Part shown: in pieces, positions 51,651 through 60,424 of the stretch | Numbering within the stretch: position 1 is the stretch's first letter | How the letters are laid out: every line of letters begins with the position of its first letter | DNA from: an uncultured Eubacteriales bacterium | GTDB lineage: Bacteria; Bacillota; Clostridia; Oscillospirales; QAMX01 | Reading direction: 5' to 3' | DNA length: 64,000 nt | NCBI GenBank assembly: GCA_934546935.1 | Contig: CAKTEH010000006.1 | Location: forward strand, 70,382-134,381 | Translations under genes and position numbers: made by a program | The notes under the pieces: generated by a model | What the model was told of the DNA's origin: nothing | Seen by the model: only the letters and a program-made list of their open reading frames with translations | The model's database searches: none

Positions 51651-52678
51651 ACCTGTGCCTGTAAGGCGTTGGAACGCGCGCGAAGCGCTTCCAGCTTTTC
51701 CTTCGCAGCACCGGACTCAATCAGCTCCCGGGCAAACGCAACGCCTTCGGAAAAGCCGTCCGCTTTGCCGCCGACAACCAGCGCCCCGGCTGCATTGAAT
51801 ACAATCGCATCCTTGCGCGGGCCGGTTATCTTTCCGGAAAACACGCCTGTGATTGTTTCGGCATTTTCCTGCGGCGTTCCGGTACGAATTTCATCAAGCG
51901 TACAGCGGTGCAGGCCAAAATCCTCCGGACAGATCTCATATTTTTCAATTTTCCCGTCCTTTAAATCGTTGACCATCGTCGTACCGAGAAGGGAGATCTC
52001 ATCCAGCCCGTCTACGCCATGAACAAACATGGCGCGGGTATAACCCAAAGACTGCGCCACATAGCTTACCGTATCCAACAGTTCCGGCTTGTACACGCCT
52101 AAGAGATGCCGTGGGGCAAAGGCCGGGTTGATCAGCGGGCCGATGATTGTATAAAAAATAGTCTTAATCCCAAGCTCCGTTTCCGGAGGAAGGACTTTAC
52201 ACATAACCGGGTGGAAAAGCGGGGCATAGATAAAGGAAATCCCAATTTCTTCGATCAGCGTCTCCGCCTGCGCGGGTGTCAGGTTGATATTAACGCCAAG
52301 CGCTTCAAGCACGTCCGCGCTTCCGGACAACGAGGAGATCGACCGGCTCCCATGTTTGGCAATCGGGATCCCCGCCGCTGCCGCTACCAGCGCCGTCGCG
52401 GTGGAAATGTTAAAGGTGCTCAGCCCGCCGCCAGTACCGCAGGTATCCATAAGTTCCGCGCCGACTTTCGGATGCAGCGGCACACAGTTTTCCCGCATCG
52501 CGCGCGCAATAGCGGCGATCTCCTGAAGCGATGCGCCTTTCATCAAAAGCGCAACCTGAAAGCCGGCGATCTGCACGTCCGTAACTTCGTCATGACGAAT
52601 TGCGCGGATCAGTTCGAATATCTCTTCTTCGTTTAACTCCTGATGTGTCGTAACCTTGGTGATGATTTCTTTATACAT
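51647..52678 (-). CDS. trpD: Anthranilate phosphoribosyltransferase
   Basis: Joins anthranilate to PRPP. The 343 residues show the N-terminal helical bundle (L-N-E-E-E-I near 16, M-K-G-A-S-L near 47) and the PRPP-binding D-T-C-G-T-G-G-G motif near residue 83, then N-I-S-T-A-T-A and K-H-G-S-R-S. It is not fused to trpG. It starts 13 nt behind trpA and overlaps trpC by 4 nt. Anthranilate must come from synthase genes elsewhere, since trpE and trpG are not in the window. Confidence 0.96.
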   Translation of the reverse strand: MYKEIITKVTTHQELNEEEIFELIRAIRHDEVTDVQIAGFQVALLMKGASLQEIAAIARAMRENCVPLHPKVGAELMDTCGTGGGLSTFNISTATALVAAAAGIPIAKHGSRSISSLSGSADVLEALGVNINLTPAQAETLIEEIGISFIYAPLFHPVMCKVLPPETELGIKTIFYTIIGPLINPAFAPRHLLGVYKPELLDTVSYVAQSLGYTRAMFVHGVDGLDEISLLGTTMVNDLKDGKIEKYEICPEDFGLHRCTLDEIRTGTPQENAETITGVFSGKITGPRKDAIVFNAAGALVVGGKADGFSEGVAFARELIESGAAKEKLEALRARSNALQAQV

Positions 52679-52691
52679 AAAAATTTACTCC

Positions 52692-53471
52692 TTATTCTAC
52701 CGTACAAATTGCGTCCTTCATAGATTTCACATACTGATATACAGGCCCGGCCGCCGCTTTTCCATACTGCCCAACCAGCCGTACAATTGCCGAACCGACA
52801 ATCACGCCATCGGCCAGCGCAGCCATCTTCACCGCCTGCTGCGGCGTGGAAATGCCGAAGCCTACCGCACAGGGCAGCTGCGTCACAGCACGCAGCTGTG
52901 CAACCATATCGCCGACTGCTGTTCCCGCATCCCTCTGTTCCCCGGTAACGCCAAGGGAGGAGACACAATAAATAAAGCCCTGCGCCTGCCGTGCAATCCG
53001 CCCAATCCTTTCGTGGGAAGTCGGCGCAATCAGGGATACAAGTTCTACCCCATATGCCACACAGGCTGGGGCAAAGTCTTCTTTCTCTTCAAAAGGTACG
53101 TCGGGCAGGATCAGACCGCAGATCCCGGCGGCCTGCGCCCGGGCAAGGAACCTTTCCGTCCCGTAGGAAAACACAACGTTTGCATAGGTCATAAATACCA
53201 GCGGGACATCCACCTCACCGCGCATCCCGTCGAGCATATCAAAAATTTTATCCGTCGTCACCCCGCCTGACAGCGCGCGCACATTCGCGGCCTGGATTAC
53301 CGGGCCTTCCGCCACCGGGTCGGAAAACGGGATACCCAGCTCGATTAAATCCGCGCCTGCATCTGAAAGCGTACGAATCAGCTCCCGCGTCGTATCCAAA
53401 TCTGGGTCGCCACAAGTTAAAAAGGCGATAAAAGCTTTCCCGTTTTTAAATGCATCCTGTATTGTTTTCAT
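52692..53471 (-). CDS. trpA: Tryptophan synthase alpha chain
   Basis: Cleaves indole-3-glycerol phosphate to indole. The 259-residue barrel has the catalytic E near residue 48 (L-I-E-L-G-I-P-F-S-D-P) and D near 59, and the phosphate loop G-F-G-I-S-T near residue 207. It overlaps the trpB stop by 4 nt, so alpha and beta chains are made together, as the complex requires. Confidence 0.97.
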   Translation of the reverse strand: MKTIQDAFKNGKAFIAFLTCGDPDLDTTRELIRTLSDAGADLIELGIPFSDPVAEGPVIQAANVRALSGGVTTDKIFDMLDGMRGEVDVPLVFMTYANVVFSYGTERFLARAQAAGICGLILPDVPFEEKEDFAPACVAYGVELVSLIAPTSHERIGRIARQAQGFIYCVSSLGVTGEQRDAGTAVGDMVAQLRAVTQLPCAVGFGISTPQQAVKMAALADGVIVGSAIVRLVGQYGKAAAGPVYQYVKSMKDAICTVE

Positions 53472-54652
53472 TCCTTGATCTCCTCTCCACGGTAGCGCGC
53501 AATCGCAGCGCAGTCCTTGTCCCCGCGCCCGGACAGATTCACGACAAGAATCTGCTCTTTTCCCATCTGCGGGGCGAGTTTCATTGCATACGCGACGGCA
53601 TGGGCGCTTTCAATCGCCGGGATAATGCCCTCCATACGCGACAGGTATTCAAACGCGTCCACTGCTTCGTCATCGGTAACCGGGACGTACTCGGCGCGGC
53701 GGGTATCATGCAGATATGCATGTTCCGGCCCAACGCCGGGATAATCCAGCCCAGCCGATATGGAATAGACCGGGGCAATCTGGCCAAACTGGTCCTGGCA
53801 AAAATAGGACTTCATCCCATGGAAAATTCCCAGCCGGCCGGTCGCGATGGTCGCGGCCGTTTCAAAGGTACCGATACCGCGCCCCGCGGCTTCACAACCG
53901 ATCAGGCGCACGCCTTCATCCGGAATAAAGTGATAAAACGCGCCGATGGCATTGGAGCCGCCGCCGACACAGGCAAGCACCGCGTCGGGCAGCTTCCCTT
54001 CCGCTGCAAGGATCTGGCTGCGGATTTCACGGGAAATAACCGCCTGGAAATCCCGAACAATTGTCGGGAACGGGTGCGGGCCCATGACCGAGCCAAGAAT
54101 ATAATGCGTATCGTCAATCCGCCGCGTCCATTCGCGCATTGTTTCGCTCACCGCGTCCTTCAGCGTCGCGGTGCCGGACTCGACCGCATGCACCTTCGCG
54201 CCAAGAAGCCGCATTTTATATACGTTCAGCGCTTGGCGCTCAGTATCCTCGCGCCCCATGAAAATCTCACATTCCATACCCATCAGCGCCGCCGCGGTCG
54301 CCGTCGCCACGCCATGCTGCCCGGCCCCGGTTTCAGCGATGACCCGGGTTTTTCCCATCCGTTTGGCCAGCAGCGCCTGGCCAAGGACATTGTTGATCTT
54401 ATGCGCGCCGGTATGGTTTAAATCCTCGCGTTTAAGATAGACCTTCGCGCCGCCGAGCGCGCGCGTCAGATTTGCCGCATAGTAAAGCCGCGACGGGCGT
54501 CCGGCATAGTCGTTAAGCAGCGCGCTGAGCTCCCGGTTGAAATCCGGGTCGTCTTTATATCGTAAATAGGCCTGTTCCAGTTCGATAACCGCGTTCATCA
54601 GCGTTTCCGGGATATATTGGCCGCCATGAATTCCAAATCTTCCGTTTGACAT
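53468..54652 (-). CDS. trpB: Tryptophan synthase beta chain
   Basis: PLP enzyme that condenses indole with serine. The 394 residues include R-E-D-L-N-H-T-G-A-H-K-I-N with the PLP lysine (about residue 83), the indole-tunnel E-T-G-A-G-Q-H-G (about 106-113) and the phosphate-binding G-G-G-S-N-A (about 228-233). Length is that of the canonical TrpB1 class. It is the first gene of the operon, directly behind the T-box leader; this order (B first) differs from the usual E-G-D-C-F-B-A. Confidence 0.98.
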   Translation of the reverse strand: MSNGRFGIHGGQYIPETLMNAVIELEQAYLRYKDDPDFNRELSALLNDYAGRPSRLYYAANLTRALGGAKVYLKREDLNHTGAHKINNVLGQALLAKRMGKTRVIAETGAGQHGVATATAAALMGMECEIFMGREDTERQALNVYKMRLLGAKVHAVESGTATLKDAVSETMREWTRRIDDTHYILGSVMGPHPFPTIVRDFQAVISREIRSQILAAEGKLPDAVLACVGGGSNAIGAFYHFIPDEGVRLIGCEAAGRGIGTFETAATIATGRLGIFHGMKSYFCQDQFGQIAPVYSISAGLDYPGVGPEHAYLHDTRRAEYVPVTDDEAVDAFEYLSRMEGIIPAIESAHAVAYAMKLAPQMGKEQILVVNLSGRGDKDCAAIARYRGEEIKE

Positions 54653-54794
54653 CTTTTTACTCCTTATAACTCCGGTTTTCTTGATCTTTCTGCCTCACCC
54701 GCGCCATCGGCGATGCACCGCAGGCTCGTCCGCTTCGGGCGGAACCGGTTTCCGGTTTTCCATATATCGTACTCCTTTTTCCCTTCCGGGCAAC

Positions 54795-55075
54795 AAAAAA
54801 GCCCGTCCTCGACAAATTCTGTCAAGGACGAGCGGATCAACACTCGCGGTGCCACCTTGATTCGCGGAAAAACTCCACGCGCTTTGCAGGATACCAACAT
54901 ATCCCCGGCCACTTACGCAGGCCCTCGCGTCGCAGAATACTCAGTAAAAATTCCTTTCCCTGCGCCCTCGGCGGTCCATTTGACAGTCTGGTTTCCATCC
55001 GGCTCACAGCCAAGGCCGGACTCTCTGGGGGAACAGCGTCTGCCGTTATCTCCGCTTCAACGGTTTTCAAATTTG
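54795..55075 (-). promoter_or_regulatory. Tryptophan T-box riboswitch upstream of trpB
   Basis: The leader read on the minus strand shows a long Stem I region with a TGG specifier (followed by A, in a purine-flanked loop near 54973-54970), the T-box core AAGGTGGCACCGCG at 54858-54845 and a terminator helix at 54830-54795 (11 bp, one G-U pair, then six T residues). The alternative antiterminator uses the T-box core. Uncharged tRNA-Trp should allow read-through into trpBADCF. The specifier position is read by eye; the core and the terminator are clear. Confidence 0.92.
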
Positions 55076-55080
55076 TCCTT

Positions 55081-55109
55081 ACTCTAGCACAGCATGCGGG
55101 ATTTGTCAA
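55081..55109 (-). promoter_or_regulatory. Promoter of the trp operon
   Basis: On the minus strand TTGACA (55109-55104) and TAGAGT (55086-55081) are 17 nt apart, immediately before the T-box leader. Confidence 0.8.
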
Positions 55110-55185
55110 CAGGGATTTTATAACTGTTTTTTTGCTTTGCGTAGAAGATAAAAGGCGATCCCGAAAGAAAACCTGCTCCCAGGCG

Positions 55186-55214
55186 TTGAAACCGGCCTGA
55201 AAACACTGTACAAT
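55186..55214 (+). promoter_or_regulatory. Promoter of the small membrane protein gene
   Basis: TTGAAA at 55186-55191 and TACAAT at 55209-55214 are 17 nt apart. It faces away from the trp promoter about 80 bp to the left. Confidence 0.75.
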
Positions 55215-55292
55215 ATAAGAAACTGGAATACCCGGCGATCTCTGTGTGTATGGGGAGGAAAAGTCGTCGGAAAGGGAAGGCGGGGAACCTGT

Positions 55293-55505
55293 ATGAAAAC
55301 AGGAAAACGGCTGAGGTTCATCAGCTTTGCAATGCTGGCCGCAGCAGCAGTATTTGTGTTTTGCGCATTATCAGCGCCCAACCTTGGCCAAACCGTTTAT
55401 ATCGGGAGTTTTGCATTTGGGGCAGAGCAATGGCGTATTTGCTATGCCGTCTATGCCGTTGTCATGGCCGTCCTTTTTATCGTTTCATTCTTTGCGAAAA
55501 AATAG
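55293..55505 (+). CDS. Small two-helix membrane protein
   Basis: A 70-residue protein with a basic start (M-K-T-G-K-R-L-R), two hydrophobic helices (about 9-27 and 47-66) and a K-K end. I do not recognise a family. It is supported as a gene by a promoter with proper spacing (55186), a GGCGGGG ribosome-site-like sequence and a terminator at 55607. Its loop (about 28-46) would face outside if the basic ends stay in the cytoplasm. Confidence 0.65.
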   Translation: MKTGKRLRFISFAMLAAAAVFVFCALSAPNLGQTVYIGSFAFGAEQWRICYAVYAVVMAVLFIVSFFAKK

Positions 55506-55606
55506 AAAAACCCGGCGATAATCCTTTAAAACAAAGACAAACAGCCCGCAAGCGCCGCTTTTAACTTTCAAAACCGGTCTGAAACCTCAGGTTGAATATA
55601 TACGGC

Positions 55607-55635
55607 GCTCCCGCTCATAAACGGCGGGAGCTTTT
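55607..55635 (+). terminator. Terminator of the small membrane protein gene
   Basis: GCTCCCGC at 55607-55614 pairs with GCGGGAGC at 55624-55631, followed by TTTT. The 100 nt between the gene and this site hold nothing else I can name. Confidence 0.75.
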
Positions 55636-55746
55636 CATATATAGAGCCGGGCAAAGCTTGTACATGCTTCAGCCGCCAATCGTATAAAAAAGTAAAAGAT
55701 TCCCAAAGCGGGCGTCTGCACCTCCAGCTTGCGCCACACACAGGGG

Positions 55747-56808
55747 CTACCGGCCCGCTGTACCCGGCGTATCCTCAAGGAACTGGCGGAAAGCCGTTGG
55801 AAGCGCATATCCCGCCTCCAGGTCCTCCGGCTGCACCCAGGCAAAACCCGGCGCCTCTGCACGCACCGCAATTGCATAAGCATGCATTTTCCAGCGGATA
55901 TGCGTGAAAATATGTTCACGGCGGCGCTCCCACAATGGGCGCTCCGGCACAAGTCCATAGGCCTGCGCTGCGGCGAAAGCTCCGTCAAGCGTGCATTCCC
56001 CTTCAACATTCGGAAGCTGCCAAAGCCCGGCAAGCAGCCCCTCATCCGGACGTTTCTCCAAAGCAAGCGCGCTGCCGCAGTAAAACAAAAACACGGTGCG
56101 TATTTCCACCCGCTTTTCCCGCTTCGGGCTGCGCACTGGAAGCTGCTGGGCAATCCCGGCACGGTACCCAGCGCAAAACGCCTGTGCCGGACAGCCGGCG
56201 CAGCGCGGGGAACGCGGCGTGCATACGGTCGCGCCCAGCTCCATCAGCGCCTGTGTCAGCGTGCCGCAGCCGGTACGCGGGTAAGCCCGGGTAAGCGCAA
56301 GGGCAATTCCCTTTTTTACCGCGGGACGGTCCACCGGCTCCTCAATTGCGCACACCCTCGCGCATACGCGCAGCACATTGCCGTCGACAGCAGGCGTCGG
56401 CAGGCCATAGCATATGGAAGCGATTGCGCCTGCCGTATAATCCCCGATACCGGGCAGGACGCGGATCGCCGCATAGTCGGAAGGAAAAATGCCGCCGTAA
56501 GTCCCGGCAATTACGCGCGCCGCCTTTTGAAGGTTGCGCGCACGGCTGTAGTATCCAAGCCCTTCCCAGAGCTTAAGCACTTGTTCCTCCGGCGCCGCGG
56601 CAAGGGCCGCAATATCCGGAAGCGCGTCCAAAAACCGCATATAATAACCGCGCACTGCCTCGACGCGAGTCTGCTGGAGCATAATCTCACTGATCCAGAT
56701 ATGATATGGATCCCGGTCGCGCCGCCAAGGCAGATCGCGCGCCGCTTTGCAATACCATGCAGGCAGCGCCTGTACCAGCGCCCGGAGCGCTTCTTCTTTT
56801 GCGTCCAT
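55747..56808 (-). CDS. mutY: Adenine DNA glycosylase MutY
   Basis: Removes adenine paired with 8-oxoguanine. Start ATG at 56808 (GGAGG eight bases before) gives 353 residues; a TTG two codons upstream is less likely. Catalytic E41 in S-E-I-M-L-Q-Q-T, the helix-hairpin-helix L-P-G-I-G-D-Y-T-A-G, the catalytic Asp in P-A-V-D-G-N-V, the iron-sulfur cysteines C-x6-C-x2-C-x5-C near 195-212, and a C-terminal Nudix-like 8-oxoG recognition domain (about 230-350) are all present. Confidence 0.96.
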   Translation of the reverse strand: MDAKEEALRALVQALPAWYCKAARDLPWRRDRDPYHIWISEIMLQQTRVEAVRGYYMRFLDALPDIAALAAAPEEQVLKLWEGLGYYSRARNLQKAARVIAGTYGGIFPSDYAAIRVLPGIGDYTAGAIASICYGLPTPAVDGNVLRVCARVCAIEEPVDRPAVKKGIALALTRAYPRTGCGTLTQALMELGATVCTPRSPRCAGCPAQAFCAGYRAGIAQQLPVRSPKREKRVEIRTVFLFYCGSALALEKRPDEGLLAGLWQLPNVEGECTLDGAFAAAQAYGLVPERPLWERRREHIFTHIRWKMHAYAIAVRAEAPGFAWVQPEDLEAGYALPTAFRQFLEDTPGTAGR

Positions 56809-56835
56809 TAGCAAAACCTCCTGCAGATTAAAACG

Positions 56836-56869
56836 AAAAGCGCGCGGCAGGGCTGTCCCCGCCGCGCGC
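56836..56869 (-). terminator. Terminator of the CBS-domain gene
   Basis: GCGCGCGGC at 56840-56848 pairs with GCCGCGCGC at 56861-56869, with GGG/CCC inside; on the minus strand TTTTCGTTTT follows. Confidence 0.8.
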
Positions 56870-56886
56870 AGGCTATACGCTGTACC

Positions 56887-57327
56887 TTATGCCAGCGCCT
56901 CAATTTCCGCCTCTGCGTCTGCATCAGGCTGCTGCCGGCTTGCCAGAAAGGAAATCACGCTCCGACGGGTCAGGATCCCGCACAGGCAGCCGCGGTCATC
57001 CAGAATCGGCACAAAGTTCTGTTTCAGCGCCGCATCTATGACATCCTGCGCATCCGCGGTAATCTTCAGAGGCGGGCAAAAATCCCGGCGCACCAGAGAT
57101 GCGATGCGGTATTTTTCATGTTCTTTTAGATCAGTCGTGCCAACGGCAAGAATATGACGCAGGAAATCCCCCTCTGAAATGCAGCCAATATACTGGTTAT
57201 TTTCGTTTAAGACAGGAATCGCGGTATATCCATGATGGCGCATGACCTCAAGCCCCTGGCGCACCGTGTTATCCGCATGCAGCGTAACCGTACACACCAT
57301 TGGCGTCATCATCTTGGCAATATTCAT
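56887..57327 (-). CDS. CBS-domain protein
   Basis: A 146-residue protein made of a pair of CBS domains (about 10-60 and 75-130), each with the G-Y-T-A-I-P-V-L / F-V-P-I-L-D-D type core. CBS pairs bind adenine nucleotides and sense energy state or regulate partners. No fused effector domain. A promoter with 17-nt spacing and a terminator show that it is a single-gene unit lying downstream of the phosphate-type transporter gene. Confidence 0.92.
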   Translation of the reverse strand: MNIAKMMTPMVCTVTLHADNTVRQGLEVMRHHGYTAIPVLNENNQYIGCISEGDFLRHILAVGTTDLKEHEKYRIASLVRRDFCPPLKITADAQDVIDAALKQNFVPILDDRGCLCGILTRRSVISFLASRQQPDADAEAEIEALA

Positions 57328-57385
57328 ATTTTACGCCTTTCTCCCTCGTGTCCCAAGCCTGCCGGGCAGGCTTATCTCTATATTT

Positions 57386-57414
57386 ATTATAGCGCACCCG
57401 GGGAGGTAAGGCAA
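57386..57414 (-). promoter_or_regulatory. Promoter of the CBS-domain gene
   Basis: On the minus strand TTGCCT (57414-57409) and TATAAT (57391-57386) are 17 nt apart. Confidence 0.75.
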
Positions 57415-57442
57415 GGCACGTCTGTCAAAATTCACGTCTTCT

Positions 57443-59200
57443 TCATATTCCCGCTTCCGGCAGCGCGTATTTGCCTGCATACTGCGCAAAGCGCTGCTTG
57501 TACCCCGCGTTATCTGCTTTTATGGCCCGCAGGTTTTCATGGATATGCATATCATGGTTTGCAAGATCAATAAGCCCTCCGGCAATATTGGAGCAATGGT
57601 CGGAAACACGTTCCAGATTTGTCAACAGGTCGGACCAGACAAAGCCGGCGTCTATCGTACATCCCCCCTGCTGCAAACGCAGGATATGTTTGGTACGAAG
57701 CTGCTCTTTTAATCCATCGATCACCTGCTCCAGCGGCTCAATTGACTCGGCCGCATCCCGGTTTCCACCGGCAAACGCACGCAGGCACAGCTCCAGGATT
57801 TCCCTGACGGCCTGGATCATAACCTCCAGTTCCGCGGCAGCCCCGTCGGAAAAGCGCAGCGACTTGTCCCGGATTTCCTCAGCTGATTCAAGAATATTGA
57901 CGCCGTGGTCGGAAATCCGTTCAAAATCGCCAATCGCCTTGAGCAGCATTGCCGCCTCCGCGCTGTCATTTTCGCTGATCTGCTGGGTGCTGAGCTTAAC
58001 CAGATAAGTGCCCAGAATATCCTCGTAATGGTCCGTTTTTTCCTCGCCCGCACGGATAGCCTGCGCACGCTGCGGTGTATACACCCTCAGCGCATCGAGC
58101 GCTTCCAGCAGGGCGTCTACAGCACAGCGCGCCATATCCACAGTTACCATATGGCAGCGTTCGAGCGCAACAGCAGGAGTTGCAAGCAGGCGCTCGTCAA
58201 GTTCCTGTGCGGCATCGGGCGTTTTTGAATCCGGGACAAGCCGACAGACAAGCTTTTCCAGCAGCCCAGCCATCGGCATCAGCAGCGCCGTGCACAGAAT
58301 ATTGAATATGGAATGCGCCACGGCAATGCCGAACGCAGATGCGGCCTCCTGTAAAAGCGCTGGCGCAAATACCGCCCGTACAATGCAGAACACCGTAAGC
58401 CACACGGCCGTACCGATAACGTTGAACGCCAGGTGCACCAGCGCGGCGCGCCTGGCGTTTTTGTTCGCGCCGACGGCCGAAAGGATCGCCGTAATGCAGG
58501 TGCCGATATTCTGCCCCATAATAATAGGGATCGCAGCGCCATAGGAAACCTGGCCGGTTACGGCCAGCGCTTGCAGGATACCAACCGAAGCGGAGCTTGA
58601 CTGGATAATCGCGGTCAGCACCGCGCCGGCCAGCACACCGAGGACCGGATTTGCAAACATGAGGAAAAGCGCACGAAAGCCGGGTACATTTTCCAGCCCA
58701 GCAACCGCGCCGGACATCGAATCCATCCCGAACATCAGCGTTGCAAAGCCGAGAAGGATCAGCCCTGTATCTTTTTTCTTCCCGCTTTTGCAGAACATGG
58801 TAAATATAATGCCGACGAGCGCCAATACCGGTGTAAACGACGTCGGTTTTAAAAGCCGGATCCACATATTCCCGCTGTCAATACCGGACAGGCTTAAAAG
58901 CCAGGCTGTCACCGTCGTCCCGACATTCGCGCCCATAATGACGTTAATCGCCTGCCGCAGTGCAAGCAGTCCGGAGTTGACAAATCCGACGACCATAACC
59001 GTCGTTGCGGATGAACTCTGAATCACTGCCGTTACGCCGAGCCCGGTCAGAAAGCCCGCCGATTTTTTTGTCGTCAGTTTTCCAAGAATTGTACGCAGGC
59101 TGTCCCCCGCACGGCGTTCCAGCGCCTGCCCCATCAGGTTCATGCCGAACAGGAACATGCATAAGCCGCCGATCAGCGTTAAACCGTCAAATACATTCAT
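57443..59200 (-). CDS. Na/Pi-cotransporter family protein with PhoU-like domain
   Basis: A 585-residue membrane protein. Two copies of the family repeat are seen: Q-S-S-S-A-T-T near residue 61 and Q-S-S-S-A-S near 201, each after a G-x-x-x-T-A-I/V stretch, within about nine helices (residues 1-330). The C-terminal half (about 345-560) is helical and PhoU-like. Such proteins take up phosphate with sodium (NptA/YjbB type). It has an extended -10 promoter at 59232-59240. The CBS gene downstream may share its regulation. Confidence 0.94.
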   Translation of the reverse strand: MNVFDGLTLIGGLCMFLFGMNLMGQALERRAGDSLRTILGKLTTKKSAGFLTGLGVTAVIQSSSATTVMVVGFVNSGLLALRQAINVIMGANVGTTVTAWLLSLSGIDSGNMWIRLLKPTSFTPVLALVGIIFTMFCKSGKKKDTGLILLGFATLMFGMDSMSGAVAGLENVPGFRALFLMFANPVLGVLAGAVLTAIIQSSSASVGILQALAVTGQVSYGAAIPIIMGQNIGTCITAILSAVGANKNARRAALVHLAFNVIGTAVWLTVFCIVRAVFAPALLQEAASAFGIAVAHSIFNILCTALLMPMAGLLEKLVCRLVPDSKTPDAAQELDERLLATPAVALERCHMVTVDMARCAVDALLEALDALRVYTPQRAQAIRAGEEKTDHYEDILGTYLVKLSTQQISENDSAEAAMLLKAIGDFERISDHGVNILESAEEIRDKSLRFSDGAAAELEVMIQAVREILELCLRAFAGGNRDAAESIEPLEQVIDGLKEQLRTKHILRLQQGGCTIDAGFVWSDLLTNLERVSDHCSNIAGGLIDLANHDMHIHENLRAIKADNAGYKQRFAQYAGKYALPEAGI

Positions 59201-59231
59201 ATCCGTCCCCCGTTTATTGAAAATTACGCTT

Positions 59232-59240
59232 ATTCTAGCA
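59232..59240 (-). promoter_or_regulatory. Extended -10 promoter of the Na/Pi-type transporter gene
   Basis: On the minus strand TG-C-TAGAAT occupies 59240-59232; the -35 region is poor (TGTAAA at 17-nt spacing). Confidence 0.5.
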
Positions 59241-59399
59241 TATTTATGTAAATTTTACAGCAAGCGTATGTTAAATCTTCGGTAAGCCGGAGGTTTTTCC
59301 ATTTTTTTGCGAAATCTTTACCGTCTTGAAGGAAAATTTTGTCGCAGGTTATATTTTTTCTGCACGCGGCAAAGAGGAAAGCGGAGGCAAATGCTGTTG

Positions 59400-59428
59400 T
59401 TGCATATGGGAATGAAATTCTTTATAAT
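59400..59428 (+). promoter_or_regulatory. Promoter of the lipoprotein gene
   Basis: TTGCAT at 59400-59405 and TATAAT at 59423-59428 are 17 nt apart. Confidence 0.75.
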
Positions 59429-59466
59429 AAAGATGAAAAATCTATTTTGAACGGGAGGGCATTTGT

Positions 59467-60324
59467 ATGTACCGTGTAACTCGTATCTGTTTTATGCTGC
59501 TTTTGCTTCTCGGCACGCTTTCAGCCTGCTCGCTTCGCCCGGCAAAACCGGACTGCGGCGCCGAACTTGCGCTGGATAACGGGCAGGCGCTGGGCTACAA
59601 CCTCTCTGTTGTCGCCGATGCAACCGGGGAAAACCATATTGTTGCGGAATTTGTATACCACTATAATGGATCTCTCTACGAAACTGGGGCCTTCGAGCTA
59701 CAGCAGCTGTTAAAAAACCAGTATCTCGTCTCCGTTTCGGGACAGGGTTGGGTGCCTTACAGGCAATTCGTCTTTACAGACGGGACACATGATCTTCCGC
59801 TCGGTTCGTTTCTGCTTGACCCGGAAGCGCAGGCCTGTTATGCCTGCGCCGCCATGCCGCAGAATTTCGACCCGGAAACAGCTGTGCTGGATACACGCAA
59901 AACCGACGGAGAAAGCGCTTCTGTTACGGATTCTCCGGACGCCATCCTGACCGGCGCTTTTCCTGCCGGAGAAACACAGGCAGATTATACACTTGCGTTT
60001 AAGGAATGCTTCCACTTCATCAGCCGGACACGCGAAATGGAAATTGAAGGCCGCGTAAAATTCAAAGACACCTATTCCGGCTGGAATATCCGGTATTCTG
60101 ACAATGAAAACGCCTATATTCTTAAAGACGCCGATACCGGCGCGCAGTGGCGCATTTGCCTGGCAATTGACGGCGAGCCGGTAGAAATCCCAAAAGACGA
60201 ACTCAAAGAAAGCCGCTTCCAGACAGTTGAGGGAAAACTTACCGGCTTTACCTTTGATTTTTCCCTCGGCGACCGCTTTACTCCACAAAGCGAAGCGTCA
60301 CTTTTCGTGGAAGCGCTGGATTAA
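59467..60324 (+). CDS. Putative lipoprotein of unknown function
   Basis: A 285-residue protein with a lipoprotein signal peptide: basic start, a leucine-rich core and the lipobox L-S-A-C with the modified cysteine at residue 21. The mature part is strand-rich and acidic with no domain I recognise. Ribosome site GGGAGGG precedes the ATG. The next gene, a ZIP transporter, starts about 100 nt downstream on the same strand, so the two may be co-transcribed; no terminator lies between. Confidence 0.8.
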   Translation: MYRVTRICFMLLLLLGTLSACSLRPAKPDCGAELALDNGQALGYNLSVVADATGENHIVAEFVYHYNGSLYETGAFELQQLLKNQYLVSVSGQGWVPYRQFVFTDGTHDLPLGSFLLDPEAQACYACAAMPQNFDPETAVLDTRKTDGESASVTDSPDAILTGAFPAGETQADYTLAFKECFHFISRTREMEIEGRVKFKDTYSGWNIRYSDNENAYILKDADTGAQWRICLAIDGEPVEIPKDELKESRFQTVEGKLTGFTFDFSLGDRFTPQSEASLFVEALD

Positions 60325-60424
60325 AATACCGTAGTATGCAAAAGCAGGATCAAACGGCGGACTGTACGCGCATATTGGCCGCTGTATTGGCCTGTCCCTG
60401 CGCCGTTGAAAAGGAGGCTTTTTT

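Noticed and set aside
57420..57440. TTGACA sequence near 57436 as -35 box for the CBS-domain gene
   Set aside because: The distance to TATAAT is about 31 nt; TTGCCT with a 17-nt spacer is the better fit.
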